Source of the DNA: a virus
Virus record (IMG/VR): IMGVR_UViG_3300044640_001092
Span: 1 to 47,015 of that record
DNA length: 47,015 bases
Strand: one strand, 5' to 3'
Within the stretch, counting starts at the first letter, position 1; every line of letters begins with the position of its first letter. The notes under the pieces are model-generated. The model ran no database searches and was not told where the DNA came from. It was given only the letters and a program-made list of their open reading frames with translations. The translations under genes and the position numbers were made by a program. Positions 38,763-46,479 of this stretch are shown piece after piece.

Positions 38763-41183
38763 TTAAAAATCAAATTTTACTAAAAACTGTTGAATTCCTT
38801 GTCTAAGGACAGGAGATTGTAGCTTTGATACAATCATAAGATTCATTTGGTCATCGTAAAGACCAATTTCTGAAATATATGGTGTAACACCTTGAGACCA
38901 ACTTGGGTTGGATGAGTGTTGAAACTCGGCTTGGCCAAGATTTATTTTATATCTCATTTCATAGATGGTTGCTTGTATGTCAGTTTCTAAGGAACCGTAA
39001 AAATAATATTCGTCACCAAAATTAAGAGTTTGTCCTGTTTGTCCTATTGATGGTAATGAAATGAAATTGTTTAAATTATATTTGTTAGTTTCTGATGTGT
39101 CATATAAAGTTTTAGTGATAACGAATGTATTACCGGTAAGACCTGATTGAGTAATATAACTATTTACGGTTGTCGCACTTAATTGATTTGTAAAATTAAT
39201 TAATCTCCATTTATTTGAGTCAGGTCTATCACCATTTTCAACAATTTGGCAGATTATTTGAAATTTGTTTGCAACATAACCATTAACTAGTGAATTATTT
39301 GTTATTTGTTTTAAACAATTAAATCCACCACCAAAAGTGATTGCAACATCTTGTTGTCCTGCAACACCACAATTAACATTTGGTCCTAATATTGTTGAGT
39401 AATAATTACAATGTAATGAATTTGTTGCTCCTGATGATGAGTTTGTTAATAAATAACTAACATACATCGTTTGGTTAGTTCCTGATAGTACCCCTAAACC
39501 AGAAGAATCATTAACTACAGTACAACTATTTGGTGTTATTAGAGATGTTGTGGCTGATGGTAAAGTCCAGTTACGATTTGATTTATAAGATAATGCGGCG
39601 ATTAATTCCTCATCATCGATTACGATTATTTTTTGGTCGGGAAACACTTTACCAACTCTGTTAGGTTGTCCATTAACACTATTTGGGTGAGTGTCCCATA
39701 ACATATAATAACGAATACCTGGTGTATTCATATCTGTGTTTTTAGTGGATTTGATATAGTGAGTTTTAAACACATTGATTGGTACCTCGTCTTCAGGTGG
39801 GAAAACATAGAATGTTTCACCGTGACAGCACTCAGGGTTTTTATGCCACATTAACCAAGGTAAGTGTAATTTAAAATTTCTTGCGTCTCCTGTTACATCT
39901 TCAGCATTTGTTCCGGTAATCGGTTGCTCGAGTGCAAATTTTTCACCATAGAAAAAATCAATCGTGTTATTTGTATAATGAATGATAGCTATTGATTTTT
40001 GTTCTTCCGGAGTAACAACAATTTTTTTATTAAATGAATTATAATAATAAACAGAATCTTCAACATTCATATCTTTATCAACAAATGTTTGACCGCTACT
40101 TGACATATATCCTAAGTATTCTTTAGTACCAATATATGATTTAGAATTAAAATGTGTGTAATCTTGAGATATTGTTGGAATTAATCCTGCGGGGTTTTCA
40201 GACCAAGGAATGTTCATATTCCAAACTTTAACATCAAATTGGTCTGTATCACAAATAGATTCAAAATTAATCACATCAGTGTTCCAATGTTGGGTTGGTG
40301 TTATACTATCGTATAATGAAGTCATATTAGGTGGATACACTAATGTTCTAACATAAGTACAAGCGGACGTTATGTAAGTGTAGTTAGGTGTTACTCTATC
40401 TAAAGTTATTACATTTAAACAAATATCAACAATTTTATATGTTAAGATATTGTGACAACTATTAACATTTACAAAGGTGTTAATAACAGGTGTTGGAGTA
40501 CAACCTGTTGGGGTTGTTAGACAACAAGTTGATGATGGTGTTGGTGTTGGGTATGGTGGCATACAAGCATCATATGATGGTGTAACCGTTGGTGTTGGTG
40601 TGGGTGTTGGTGATGAAGGTATGTTAGTTCCACAATAACTAGTATTACCATCAAAATAAATTGTGATTAAATCTCCTTTTGATGGTAATCTAACAATATT
40701 GGTGTTACAACCTGAATAAATTATTTTGATTTGTGTTCCACCGGTGAATGTTGAAATATCGACAACATAGTTAGAATTGATAACGTAATTAGTGTTAGTG
40801 TTTGCACTCCAACTTGAAGGTGGTGATGTTGTATCTCCACTAAAAAAACCTCTAATTGATGCTCTATTATATATTGGAGAAACCGCAGGGTCTGAGAATG
40901 GGATACCATAAGTACTATTGTTATTTTGATTAACATAAATAGGGTATTTAACATTCTGTTTATTAGTTTGACCTTGAGCAGAATTTTGTGAATTAAAATT
41001 CGGTTCTAATATATTATTATAAGATTGATTGTAAGGGGTACCACTTAAGGTGTTGTAAGAAATTTCACTATCTCCAATTTGAAAATAGGAGATGTTAAAA
41101 TTACCTTCAGATAGTTTTTGTCTAGCTGTGTCGGTTAATCTTGTGTTAATTAGTGCTGATGTGTTTTTAACTATATATGCCAT
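38763..41183 (-). CDS. Tail fibre/collar-type structural protein with Thr-Pro linkers (806 aa)
   Basis: It starts MAYIVKNTSALINTRLTDTARQKLSEG followed by FQIGDSEISYN, an N-terminal module I associate with virion attachment in this type of phage. Two short Thr-Pro linkers lie at ~190-225 (PSSPTPTPTPTVTPSYD, PPYPTPTPSST) in a Cys-rich surrounding. A long beta-type middle follows. The last ~60 residues (VTPYISEIGLYDDQMNLMIVSKLQSPVLRQG) resemble the EIGLYD turn of P2 gpH/T4 gp12-like collar and fibre proteins, unusually at the C-terminus. It is preceded 4 bases upstream by a TATTTATA element and 27 bases upstream by the 643-aa gene. A fibre or adaptor role is inferred. Confidence 0.65.
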   Translation of the reverse strand: MAYIVKNTSALINTRLTDTARQKLSEGNFNISYFQIGDSEISYNTLSGTPYNQSYNNILEPNFNSQNSAQGQTNKQNVKYPIYVNQNNNSTYGIPFSDPAVSPIYNRASIRGFFSGDTTSPPSSWSANTNTNYVINSNYVVDISTFTGGTQIKIIYSGCNTNIVRLPSKGDLITIYFDGNTSYCGTNIPSSPTPTPTPTVTPSYDACMPPYPTPTPSSTCCLTTPTGCTPTPVINTFVNVNSCHNILTYKIVDICLNVITLDRVTPNYTYITSACTYVRTLVYPPNMTSLYDSITPTQHWNTDVINFESICDTDQFDVKVWNMNIPWSENPAGLIPTISQDYTHFNSKSYIGTKEYLGYMSSSGQTFVDKDMNVEDSVYYYNSFNKKIVVTPEEQKSIAIIHYTNNTIDFFYGEKFALEQPITGTNAEDVTGDARNFKLHLPWLMWHKNPECCHGETFYVFPPEDEVPINVFKTHYIKSTKNTDMNTPGIRYYMLWDTHPNSVNGQPNRVGKVFPDQKIIVIDDEELIAALSYKSNRNWTLPSATTSLITPNSCTVVNDSSGLGVLSGTNQTMYVSYLLTNSSSGATNSLHCNYYSTILGPNVNCGVAGQQDVAITFGGGFNCLKQITNNSLVNGYVANKFQIICQIVENGDRPDSNKWRLINFTNQLSATTVNSYITQSGLTGNTFVITKTLYDTSETNKYNLNNFISLPSIGQTGQTLNFGDEYYFYGSLETDIQATIYEMRYKINLGQAEFQHSSNPSWSQGVTPYISEIGLYDDQMNLMIVSKLQSPVLRQGIQQFLVKFDF
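40533..40612 (-). repeat. Thr-Pro linkers in the 806-aa gene
   Basis: Two short GGTGTTGGTGTT-type tracts on the + strand (coding Thr-Pro on -), flanking a DACMPPYP island. They are similar in composition to tracts in the 503- and 1137-aa genes. Confidence 0.7.
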
Positions 41184-41187
41184 ACTG

Positions 41188-41196
41188 TATAAATAT
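41188..41196 (-). promoter_or_regulatory. TATTTATA element upstream of the 806-aa gene
   Basis: On the - strand ATATTTATA ends 4 bases before the ATG at 41183, in the 27-base gap after the 643-aa gene. It has the same orientation relative to its gene as the + strand copies. Confidence 0.4.
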
Positions 41197-41210
41197 TCTG
41201 TGTTTTATTA

Positions 41211-43142
41211 TTAGTTAATTTTTATTGAGCAACAATCGCATCCACTAATAACAGGATTACTAATTGAGTAGTTATCGGTGCAATATCCAACAACACATTC
41301 ACCTAATGTAGTTTTATCAACTCTTGATGTTGTATTGATTGTTATAGTATCATTATTTGAAATTGTTAATGAACTCCAAACATCATCAATGTTTGATTGA
41401 TAAACATATTCTTTTTGACAGTTAGTGATTGTATTAATCGATTGTGTGTTACCTGTTACTGTACTGTTAATTGATATTGGTGTGATGTTTTTAGTTAATA
41501 CAGTTCCGGTTGTTAATATTGATGTTCCACTTGTTGGGGATGAATAAAAACTATTGTTATGTATAATATCAAATGTGATGGTTGTACCATCAGGTAATGA
41601 TGGATTTACATCGACGATTGTTTCGTAAGTATTAACTAATGATATATTATTATTAACGGGTGTAGTATTAATCGTTTTAAGTGATATACTATATGTTGTG
41701 GATTGTTGTTGTTTATCTAATGTTACTGAACTTGAATAAGATTCTAATAATGAATCAACAACCAATAATGAATAAATTCCACTACAAAGGTTGGTAAATA
41801 TTGGGGATGATGAATACGTCACACCATTATCGATTGAGTAATTGAATGGAGGGTTATCTAATGTTACATTAAATATAATACTACCATCACATAAACAAGT
41901 TGGTTGATTAACACTTACTGGTGGTAATTGTTTTCTTACATTACCACAACTACCTTCATTTGTTGTTATTGATTGTAATGGAAAACCTCCGGTTCCAAAC
42001 CAGTTTGTTGGGTATGTTATTGAAGAAGTTAGTTGTGTATTTGAAAACATTATATTACCATAAATTGTTGAGGATAATAACCATCTGGTACCGTCCCAAT
42101 TAATGGTTGAATTTGGGTTAAGTTCATTTTCGTCTATCCAAGTTGGTTTATTATTAGAATCTAATCCATTATAAATAAAATGGGTGTCACTTACAGATAT
42201 ACCCCCTTTTTTAGGTGCTGATACTGATAAACAAAAATCAGGATATAAACTTACTGTTGGAACAATTAATGTAACTGTGTTATTTAGACAATGTTCGTTA
42301 TAGATATAGAAAACACCTAAATTAACTGGTGTTGTATTTGGTACTTTGACGATAATACCTAATTGTAAAGTTGTTCTTGGTATGTTTTGTGCCAATACTC
42401 CGGATGGGTATAATATTGGTATATCGGCAGGTCCTGGAGGTGCACTATTGTAATAAATTGTGTATGGACCATCTGATGTTGATTCCATAGTTAAACTTAT
42501 AGTATAATAATAATGTGTGTTGTCTATTGGTGTTGGTGTGTAATTACTAATAGTTCCACTGAATGAACAGTCTCGTTCTGTATGAATATTACAAACTGTT
42601 ATTGCAGTATAGTCGTGCCAGTAATCAACGGTTGTTGCCGTATAATAACCATTACCAAGACCATCAATTGCTGGTGATACATTACCAGTATTCCACCAAG
42701 TAGTTTCATATGGGGGAGTTCCTCCTGATATTAGAAGAGATACTTGACCATCATAACTGTCGTATGATGTAGGGTTAGATACCACACAATCAACAACCAT
42801 TGGTAATATTGTAATAATCCCACATTCATTTTTATAACCAATAATTGTTGGGGGTGTTATAATTGGTGGTGTGTAACAAGGGTATGTATTAAAACATTTC
42901 TCACAATCGCTCTCCCATTGAAGACCTATTGGTGTTGTGTTATATATTTGATAATTACCGACAGATGATAATGAACTACCACTATAAGTAACACATCCCT
43001 TAAAAGTTTCGATAGATAGTGGATATGTTTTACCTTCAGGATAGGAAAACCAAGAAGACCAATCATCGGTGGTACCTGAGGTAATTCCAAAAGGTTCGAC
43101 CCCACCACAACATCCGCTAAAATAATGTATAATACTACCCAT
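41211..43142 (-). CDS. Fibre/adhesin-like protein with SprB-type repeats (643 aa)
   Basis: The N-terminus is short and Cys-rich (YFSGCCGGVEPFG). Two SprB-like units are visible: at ~125-185 (SYDGQVSLLISGGTPPYETTWWNTG to GNGYYTATTVDY) and at ~405-470 (CLCDGSIIFNVTLDNPPFNYSIDNG to SGIYSLLVVDS). Between them lies a beta-type region with WDGTRWLLSSTIYGNI. The C-terminus ends GCDCCSIKIN. It has no signal peptide. It is the first gene of a - strand operon with the 806-aa gene and the RuvC-like gene. A TTATTTATA element lies about 18 bases upstream of its ATG. It is likely a receptor-binding or decoration protein. Confidence 0.65.
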   Translation of the reverse strand: MGSIIHYFSGCCGGVEPFGITSGTTDDWSSWFSYPEGKTYPLSIETFKGCVTYSGSSLSSVGNYQIYNTTPIGLQWESDCEKCFNTYPCYTPPIITPPTIIGYKNECGIITILPMVVDCVVSNPTSYDSYDGQVSLLISGGTPPYETTWWNTGNVSPAIDGLGNGYYTATTVDYWHDYTAITVCNIHTERDCSFSGTISNYTPTPIDNTHYYYTISLTMESTSDGPYTIYYNSAPPGPADIPILYPSGVLAQNIPRTTLQLGIIVKVPNTTPVNLGVFYIYNEHCLNNTVTLIVPTVSLYPDFCLSVSAPKKGGISVSDTHFIYNGLDSNNKPTWIDENELNPNSTINWDGTRWLLSSTIYGNIMFSNTQLTSSITYPTNWFGTGGFPLQSITTNEGSCGNVRKQLPPVSVNQPTCLCDGSIIFNVTLDNPPFNYSIDNGVTYSSSPIFTNLCSGIYSLLVVDSLLESYSSSVTLDKQQQSTTYSISLKTINTTPVNNNISLVNTYETIVDVNPSLPDGTTITFDIIHNNSFYSSPTSGTSILTTGTVLTKNITPISINSTVTGNTQSINTITNCQKEYVYQSNIDDVWSSLTISNNDTITINTTSRVDKTTLGECVVGYCTDNYSISNPVISGCDCCSIKIN

Positions 43143-43159
43143 TTTTATTAATTGTTTTA

Positions 43160-43169
43160 TTATAAATAA
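43160..43169 (-). promoter_or_regulatory. TATTTATA element upstream of the 643-aa gene
   Basis: On the - strand TTATTTATAA lies 17 bases before the ATG at 43142. It faces another copy at 43232-43240 on the + strand, so the 102-base gap would be a divergent promoter region. Confidence 0.4.
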
Positions 43170-43231
43170 TCTAAAGTTTGATTTTATTAAAATATAATTG
43201 ACATTTACTTTTAATAAATGGTGTGGTTGGT

Positions 43232-43240
43232 GATATTTAT
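43232..43240 (+). promoter_or_regulatory. TATTTAT element upstream of the short + strand gene
   Basis: GATATTTAT ends 4 bases before the ATG at 43245, the same spacing seen for the 806-aa gene. This spacing is one reason to prefer ATG 43245 over the upstream ATG 43218. Confidence 0.4.
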
Positions 43241-43244
43241 TAGT

Positions 43245-43415
43245 ATGAAACTTATTAGTACCATATCCAATATTGTTACGGAAGCTAAAGAACTATATGA
43301 TTTGGCTTGTGATAAAGGAGTTCCTGAAAAAGAATTGGAACGACTTGAAAAAAATTATTACGAATCCTTAAAACTTCTAAGGATATATGAAAACTTGGGT
43401 AAGAATCCTAAATAA
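43245..43415 (+). CDS. Short helical hypothetical protein (56 aa) between fibre operons
   Basis: The sequence MKLISTISNIVTEAKELYDL is followed by a charged helix PEKELERLEKNYYESLKLLRIYENLG, probably a two-helix coiled coil. An alternative start at 43218 would add nine hydrophobic residues (MVWLVIFIS) and make a membrane anchor. I prefer 43245 because the TATTTAT element would otherwise lie inside the coding region. The gene is alone on its strand, and its last 8 bases overlap the end of the convergent 416-aa gene. It has coding-like codon use and a sensible amphipathic pattern. Function unknown. Confidence 0.5.
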   Translation: MKLISTISNIVTEAKELYDLACDKGVPEKELERLEKNYYESLKLLRIYENLGKNPK

Positions 43416-44658
43416 CACCACCATCAGTTATATTCCACCCATAACCACCGGAAATTACTGGATTGGTTAGGATATCTCTACCGGATTGGCTGGATGATGT
43501 GTATTGTGCATCACCAAACTTTATATTAAGTGATAGTTGAAGTGATGGTAATGAACTCCACCCATTATATATAGAGTCTAGATTATTTGAAGAAAACGTT
43601 GATGGGGTTTTATCTTCCATGAATGAAGTAAAATCATTAACCATTGATACATTCCAGTTTCCAATGTTTTGGTCAAATAATGAAAATATAAACATGGCAA
43701 CCATTGTTGTGACATTTGACACATTCCAACCGGATAATGGTTGGTTAAATAGTGAATTTTGAAACATTTGATTCATTTCGGTAACGTTCGAAACATCCCA
43801 CGAATTAATATCTTGGTCGAATACCGTTCCCGCAAACATATCATTCATGTTAGTAACGCCTGAAACATTCCAATTACCGATAGGACTGTTAAACATTGAA
43901 TTTGAAAACATACTATTCATTTGAGTAACGTTCGATACATCCCATGAACTTATATCGTCATTAAATCCTGAACCATCAAACATCCCATACATGGTGGTAA
44001 TATTACTAACATCCCAATTATTAATAAACGGTATTGTTGTTAATGAAACACATGACGCAAATGTATCTTCTAAATTATATATTCCGGATAAATTAAGTGT
44101 GTCTGTAACATTTGTTAATGATAAATCGTAACAATTGTAAAAATTACTACCACTATTACCTAATTGAAGACAACCCCACTGTAATATTTCAATAATATTT
44201 ACAGAATAGGGTGAAGACATAAACGACCACCCATTTATAATTCCTTTGATGGTTATTGTATAGGTTCCAGCTACATCGTAAGTGTGGGAACTATTTGAAT
44301 ATGAGTTAGATGAAAAAGTGCCGTCACCCCAATCTATTATTCCATCGTATGTTCCATCTAACTCATAAGGTAATGTAATACTCTCAAATGAACTTGTTGT
44401 TCTCCAAACAGAGATAAATGCTGGTGATAACATATTACAATCAATAATCTTAAATCTTTCACAACCATCGGATGTTATTATTTTAATACCGACAGCGGGT
44501 GCCATGTCAAATGGGAATGGTAATAATATTTCGTTTATTGGTGGTACAGATGTTGTGATGGTTGATATTAAAACACAATCATTACCATAGACATTACACA
44601 CATATATATTATATGGGTATGTTAATCCTGTTATTGTATTTAATGTTATTGATGTCAT
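43408..44658 (-). CDS. Fibre/adhesin protein with PKD-like segment and DUF285 (BspA-type) repeats, 416 aa
   Basis: Three parts are clear. Residues 1-75 form a module (ITLNTITG, PYNIYVCNVYGNDCVLISTI) that is repeated as a separate small protein at 46175-46396. Residues ~95-150 are PKD-like (YDGIIDWGDGTFSS, HTYDVAGTYTITIKG). Residues 215-345 are DUF285/BspA-type leucine-rich-like repeats with an exact 24-residue period, with Trp at 215, 239, 263, 287, 311 and 335, each WDVSNVTxMxxMF. The C-terminus (AQYTSSSQSGRDILTN, GYGWNITDGGV) is the usual ending of DUF285 surface proteins. These domains are typical of Bacteroidota and mycoplasma cell-surface proteins, so horizontal gain is likely. It is 3 bases after the 503-aa gene, in one operon. 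Confidence 0.8.
   Translation of the reverse strand: MTSITLNTITGLTYPYNIYVCNVYGNDCVLISTITTSVPPINEILLPFPFDMAPAVGIKIITSDGCERFKIIDCNMLSPAFISVWRTTSSFESITLPYELDGTYDGIIDWGDGTFSSNSYSNSSHTYDVAGTYTITIKGIINGWSFMSSPYSVNIIEILQWGCLQLGNSGSNFYNCYDLSLTNVTDTLNLSGIYNLEDTFASCVSLTTIPFINNWDVSNITTMYGMFDGSGFNDDISSWDVSNVTQMNSMFSNSMFNSPIGNWNVSGVTNMNDMFAGTVFDQDINSWDVSNVTEMNQMFQNSLFNQPLSGWNVSNVTTMVAMFIFSLFDQNIGNWNVSMVNDFTSFMEDKTPSTFSSNNLDSIYNGWSSLPSLQLSLNIKFGDAQYTSSSQSGRDILTNPVISGGYGWNITDGGVI
43618..44016 (-). repeat. 72-bp (24-residue) DUF285 repeats
   Basis: Five full units and a partial sixth, with Trp codons spaced exactly 72 bases apart. Each encodes WDVSN[VI]TxMxxMFxxxxFxxxIxx. The protein repeat is strong, while the DNA has diverged. 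Confidence 0.85.
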
Positions 44659-44661
44659 AAA

Positions 44662-46173
44662 TTAAGGACAGTATAACCAATTAGTACCATTAATGTGTAT
44701 GTTAAAATAAAGTGGTGAATTATCGGTTATTGTTATTGTTGCTGGATTAGTCGGACCACAGTACCCCGTGTATGTTGCGTTAACAGCTTGTCCTGGTACA
44801 ACGGTACCTTGACCAATACCGAATGTGATTGAGTTTCTAACATATGTGGCTCCTTGTTCTGTGATATAAAAATTATAAGTTTCTCCCGAACATAATGAAT
44901 TAATAAAGTGTGGTGTTATCACTGAAGATGTTGTGTAATGTCCAAATAATGGTGTTCCAAATAATGATGAACCACCTAAAGTACTATAACAACTAATAGG
45001 TTCTGATGATTTTTTAAAATAAATGTAAATACCATATCCTGCTGGTGGAATAACGTTTATGTCTTTAGTTAAATAAGCATAAACTGATGGTAATTGATTA
45101 GGGAACGATGGGTTACATAAAGAACAATTAAGTTGTGTTGTACTTGGAGTCATCGTCATAGTCATTGTTGGTGTATGTGTCGGAGTTTGTGTTGGTGTGT
45201 GACTTGGTGATGCTCCCGGTGTTCCGGTCGGTGTGTGTGTTGGAGTTCTAGTCATTGTTGGTGTTTGGGTAGGTGTTGAAGTATGTGTTGGTGTTGGGGT
45301 TGGAACAATTGCTGATTGGCAATATATACAAGCACCGTCTTCATATGAAAAACCGTAAGGACCAGTAGTTATGTTAATTGTGTTAATATTTCCGTGGTCA
45401 TAATCCATACCAAGGTAAGATATACATCTTGTTTCGGTCACACCGTTGTTATTAACAGTTGCCCCTAAAACAATATATAAATCAAATTCAAATCCTGTTG
45501 GGGTTCCGGTTACATCAGTACAATAGTAAAAATCGCCATTATAACAATCTTGAAACTTCAATACTCCCGGACAAATAATTTGACCTGTGATTGCGGAATA
45601 ACTACCAAATCCATCAATCAAACAATTTCTAGATATTAATGGTGAGTTAAAAGGTAATTTAGACCATATATTGTTTTCGTCATACATAGTTGGTGTTACT
45701 GTTGGTGTTGGTGTTGGTGTCGGAGTATATGTGTAACCACTAGCATCAATACCGATTATTGAACAATAGTTTGTTGAACTTGGTGTAACCGTAGGTGTTG
45801 GAGTTACGCTAGCACTTGGTGTCGGAGTTGGTGTTGGGATAAATTCACAATCAAAGATTGCTGTAAAATCTAAAACATCACAATTTTGAGTTGGTGTTGG
45901 TGTAGGTGTTAAACATATACCACTAAAGACATAGGATGTTGATAAGTCGGGACAGATACTTGTGGATGGATACTTACCACTTAAATAACAAGTACCTCCA
46001 AGAATATTAGATAAACACCATTCACTAGTTGTCCCCGTTGTATGATATATAGTCCAACCACTGGTTTGACCCGTCCAATATGTGTAACCATTATAGGTAC
46101 CACCTGTTATGTAGTTATCGTCGGCACCTACTATTCCGGTATTATTTACACAATATGTTGAATTACAAGCCAT
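44662..46173 (-). CDS. Fibre/adhesin protein with multiple Thr-Pro linkers (503 aa)
   Basis: A modular protein. A ~95-residue N-terminal domain (MACNSTYCVNNTG, YTYWTGQTSGWTIYHTTG, SYVFSGIC) is followed by short Cys-containing segments separated by Thr-Pro linkers at ~89-97, ~112-130 and ~148-162. A ~120-residue domain follows (SPLISRNCLIDGFGSYSAITG to GACIYCQSA). Then comes the longest linker (~291-345), with the GASPS island shared with the 1137-aa protein. The C-terminal domain of ~150 residues ends INGTNWLYCP. The opening MACN-(S/I) is also the opening of the 1137-aa protein. It has no signal peptide. The linkers would act as stiff extended spacers between domains. It is the middle gene of a three-gene - strand operon. 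Confidence 0.65.
   Translation of the reverse strand: MACNSTYCVNNTGIVGADDNYITGGTYNGYTYWTGQTSGWTIYHTTGTTSEWCLSNILGGTCYLSGKYPSTSICPDLSTSYVFSGICLTPTPTPTQNCDVLDFTAIFDCEFIPTPTPTPSASVTPTPTVTPSSTNYCSIIGIDASGYTYTPTPTPTPTVTPTMYDENNIWSKLPFNSPLISRNCLIDGFGSYSAITGQIICPGVLKFQDCYNGDFYYCTDVTGTPTGFEFDLYIVLGATVNNNGVTETRCISYLGMDYDHGNINTINITTGPYGFSYEDGACIYCQSAIVPTPTPTHTSTPTQTPTMTRTPTHTPTGTPGASPSHTPTQTPTHTPTMTMTMTPSTTQLNCSLCNPSFPNQLPSVYAYLTKDINVIPPAGYGIYIYFKKSSEPISCYSTLGGSSLFGTPLFGHYTTSSVITPHFINSLCSGETYNFYITEQGATYVRNSITFGIGQGTVVPGQAVNATYTGYCGPTNPATITITDNSPLYFNIHINGTNWLYCP
45141..45303 (-). repeat. Long Thr-Pro linker in the 503-aa gene, inverted relative to 36855-37032
   Basis: Coding strand Thr-Pro tract with [20 protein letters not shown], against [20 protein letters not shown] in the 1137-aa protein. 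At DNA level 45160-45183 (read on -) matches 36963-36986 in 23 of 24 bases. Confidence 0.8.
45687..45912 (-). repeat. Three shorter Thr-Pro linkers in the 503-aa gene
   Basis: Tracts near 45687-45735, 45783-45843 and 45888-45912 encode TPTPTPTPTVTPT, PTPTPTPSASVTPTPTVTPS and TPTPTPTQ. They are separated by short Cys-containing islands. Confidence 0.75.
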
Positions 46174-46174
46174 A

Positions 46175-46396
46175 TTAGATTACTATATTTGAGATTGAGG
46201 TACAACCATTATTATCAACAACTTTTAAATTAAATGATATCTGACCTTCCATAATTGAAGGAACCTGAAAATCGTAAGGTAACGATGATGATGGTATTGT
46301 GTTAATATATACACAAGTAACATTTAATGAATCACATAGATAAACATTAAAGGGTGTTGCTCCGGATATATTATTGATATTAATATTTGTTGGCAT
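46175..46396 (-). CDS. Small stand-alone module paralogous to the N-terminus of the 416-aa fibre protein
   Basis: The open frame reaches an ATG at 46417 (80 aa), but I prefer ATG 46396 (73 aa). From there MPTNININNISGATPFNVYLCDSLNVTCVYINTI lines up with the start of the 416-aa protein, MTSITLNTITGLTYPYNIYVCNVYGNDCVLISTI. With this start, the TATATTTAT element at 46416-46425 also lies upstream instead of overlapping the start codon. The protein ends NNGCTSISNIVI, matching SDGCERFKIID. It would be a single beta-type domain of the virion, or a decoration subunit. It is the first gene of the three-gene operon, 1 base before the 503-aa gene. Confidence 0.7.
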   Translation of the reverse strand: MPTNININNISGATPFNVYLCDSLNVTCVYINTIPSSSLPYDFQVPSIMEGQISFNLKVVDNNGCTSISNIVI

Positions 46397-46415
46397 TTGG
46401 TTAAAAGTTATTATC

Positions 46416-46425
46416 ATAAATATAG
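46416..46425 (-). promoter_or_regulatory. TATTTAT element upstream of the 73-aa gene
   Basis: On the - strand CTATATTTAT ends 19 bases before the preferred ATG at 46396. It would start the 73-, 503- and 416-aa operon, divergent from the primase promoter. Confidence 0.4.
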
Positions 46426-46448
46426 TAGGATTAAAAAACTAATAAAGT

Positions 46449-46479
46449 TTTGATAATAATAATTTTATTCTTATCTTTG
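46449..46479 (+). promoter_or_regulatory. Bacteroidota-type promoter for the primase
   Basis: TTTG (46449-46452), a 19-base spacer, then TATCTTTG (46472-46479) is an exact match to the TTTG / TAnnTTTG consensus of the primary sigma factor in Bacteroides and Flavobacterium. The primase ATG at 46485 is only 6 bases downstream, so the mRNA would be leaderless or nearly so. Confidence 0.8.

Noticed and set aside
43218-43244. Upstream ATG adding nine hydrophobic residues to the 56-aa gene
   Set aside because: The TATTTAT element would fall within the coding sequence. I could not exclude it fully.
46397-46417. Upstream ATG for the 73-aa gene
   Set aside because: The paralogous N-terminus in the 416-aa protein aligns from 46396, and the 46417 ATG overlaps the TATTTAT element.
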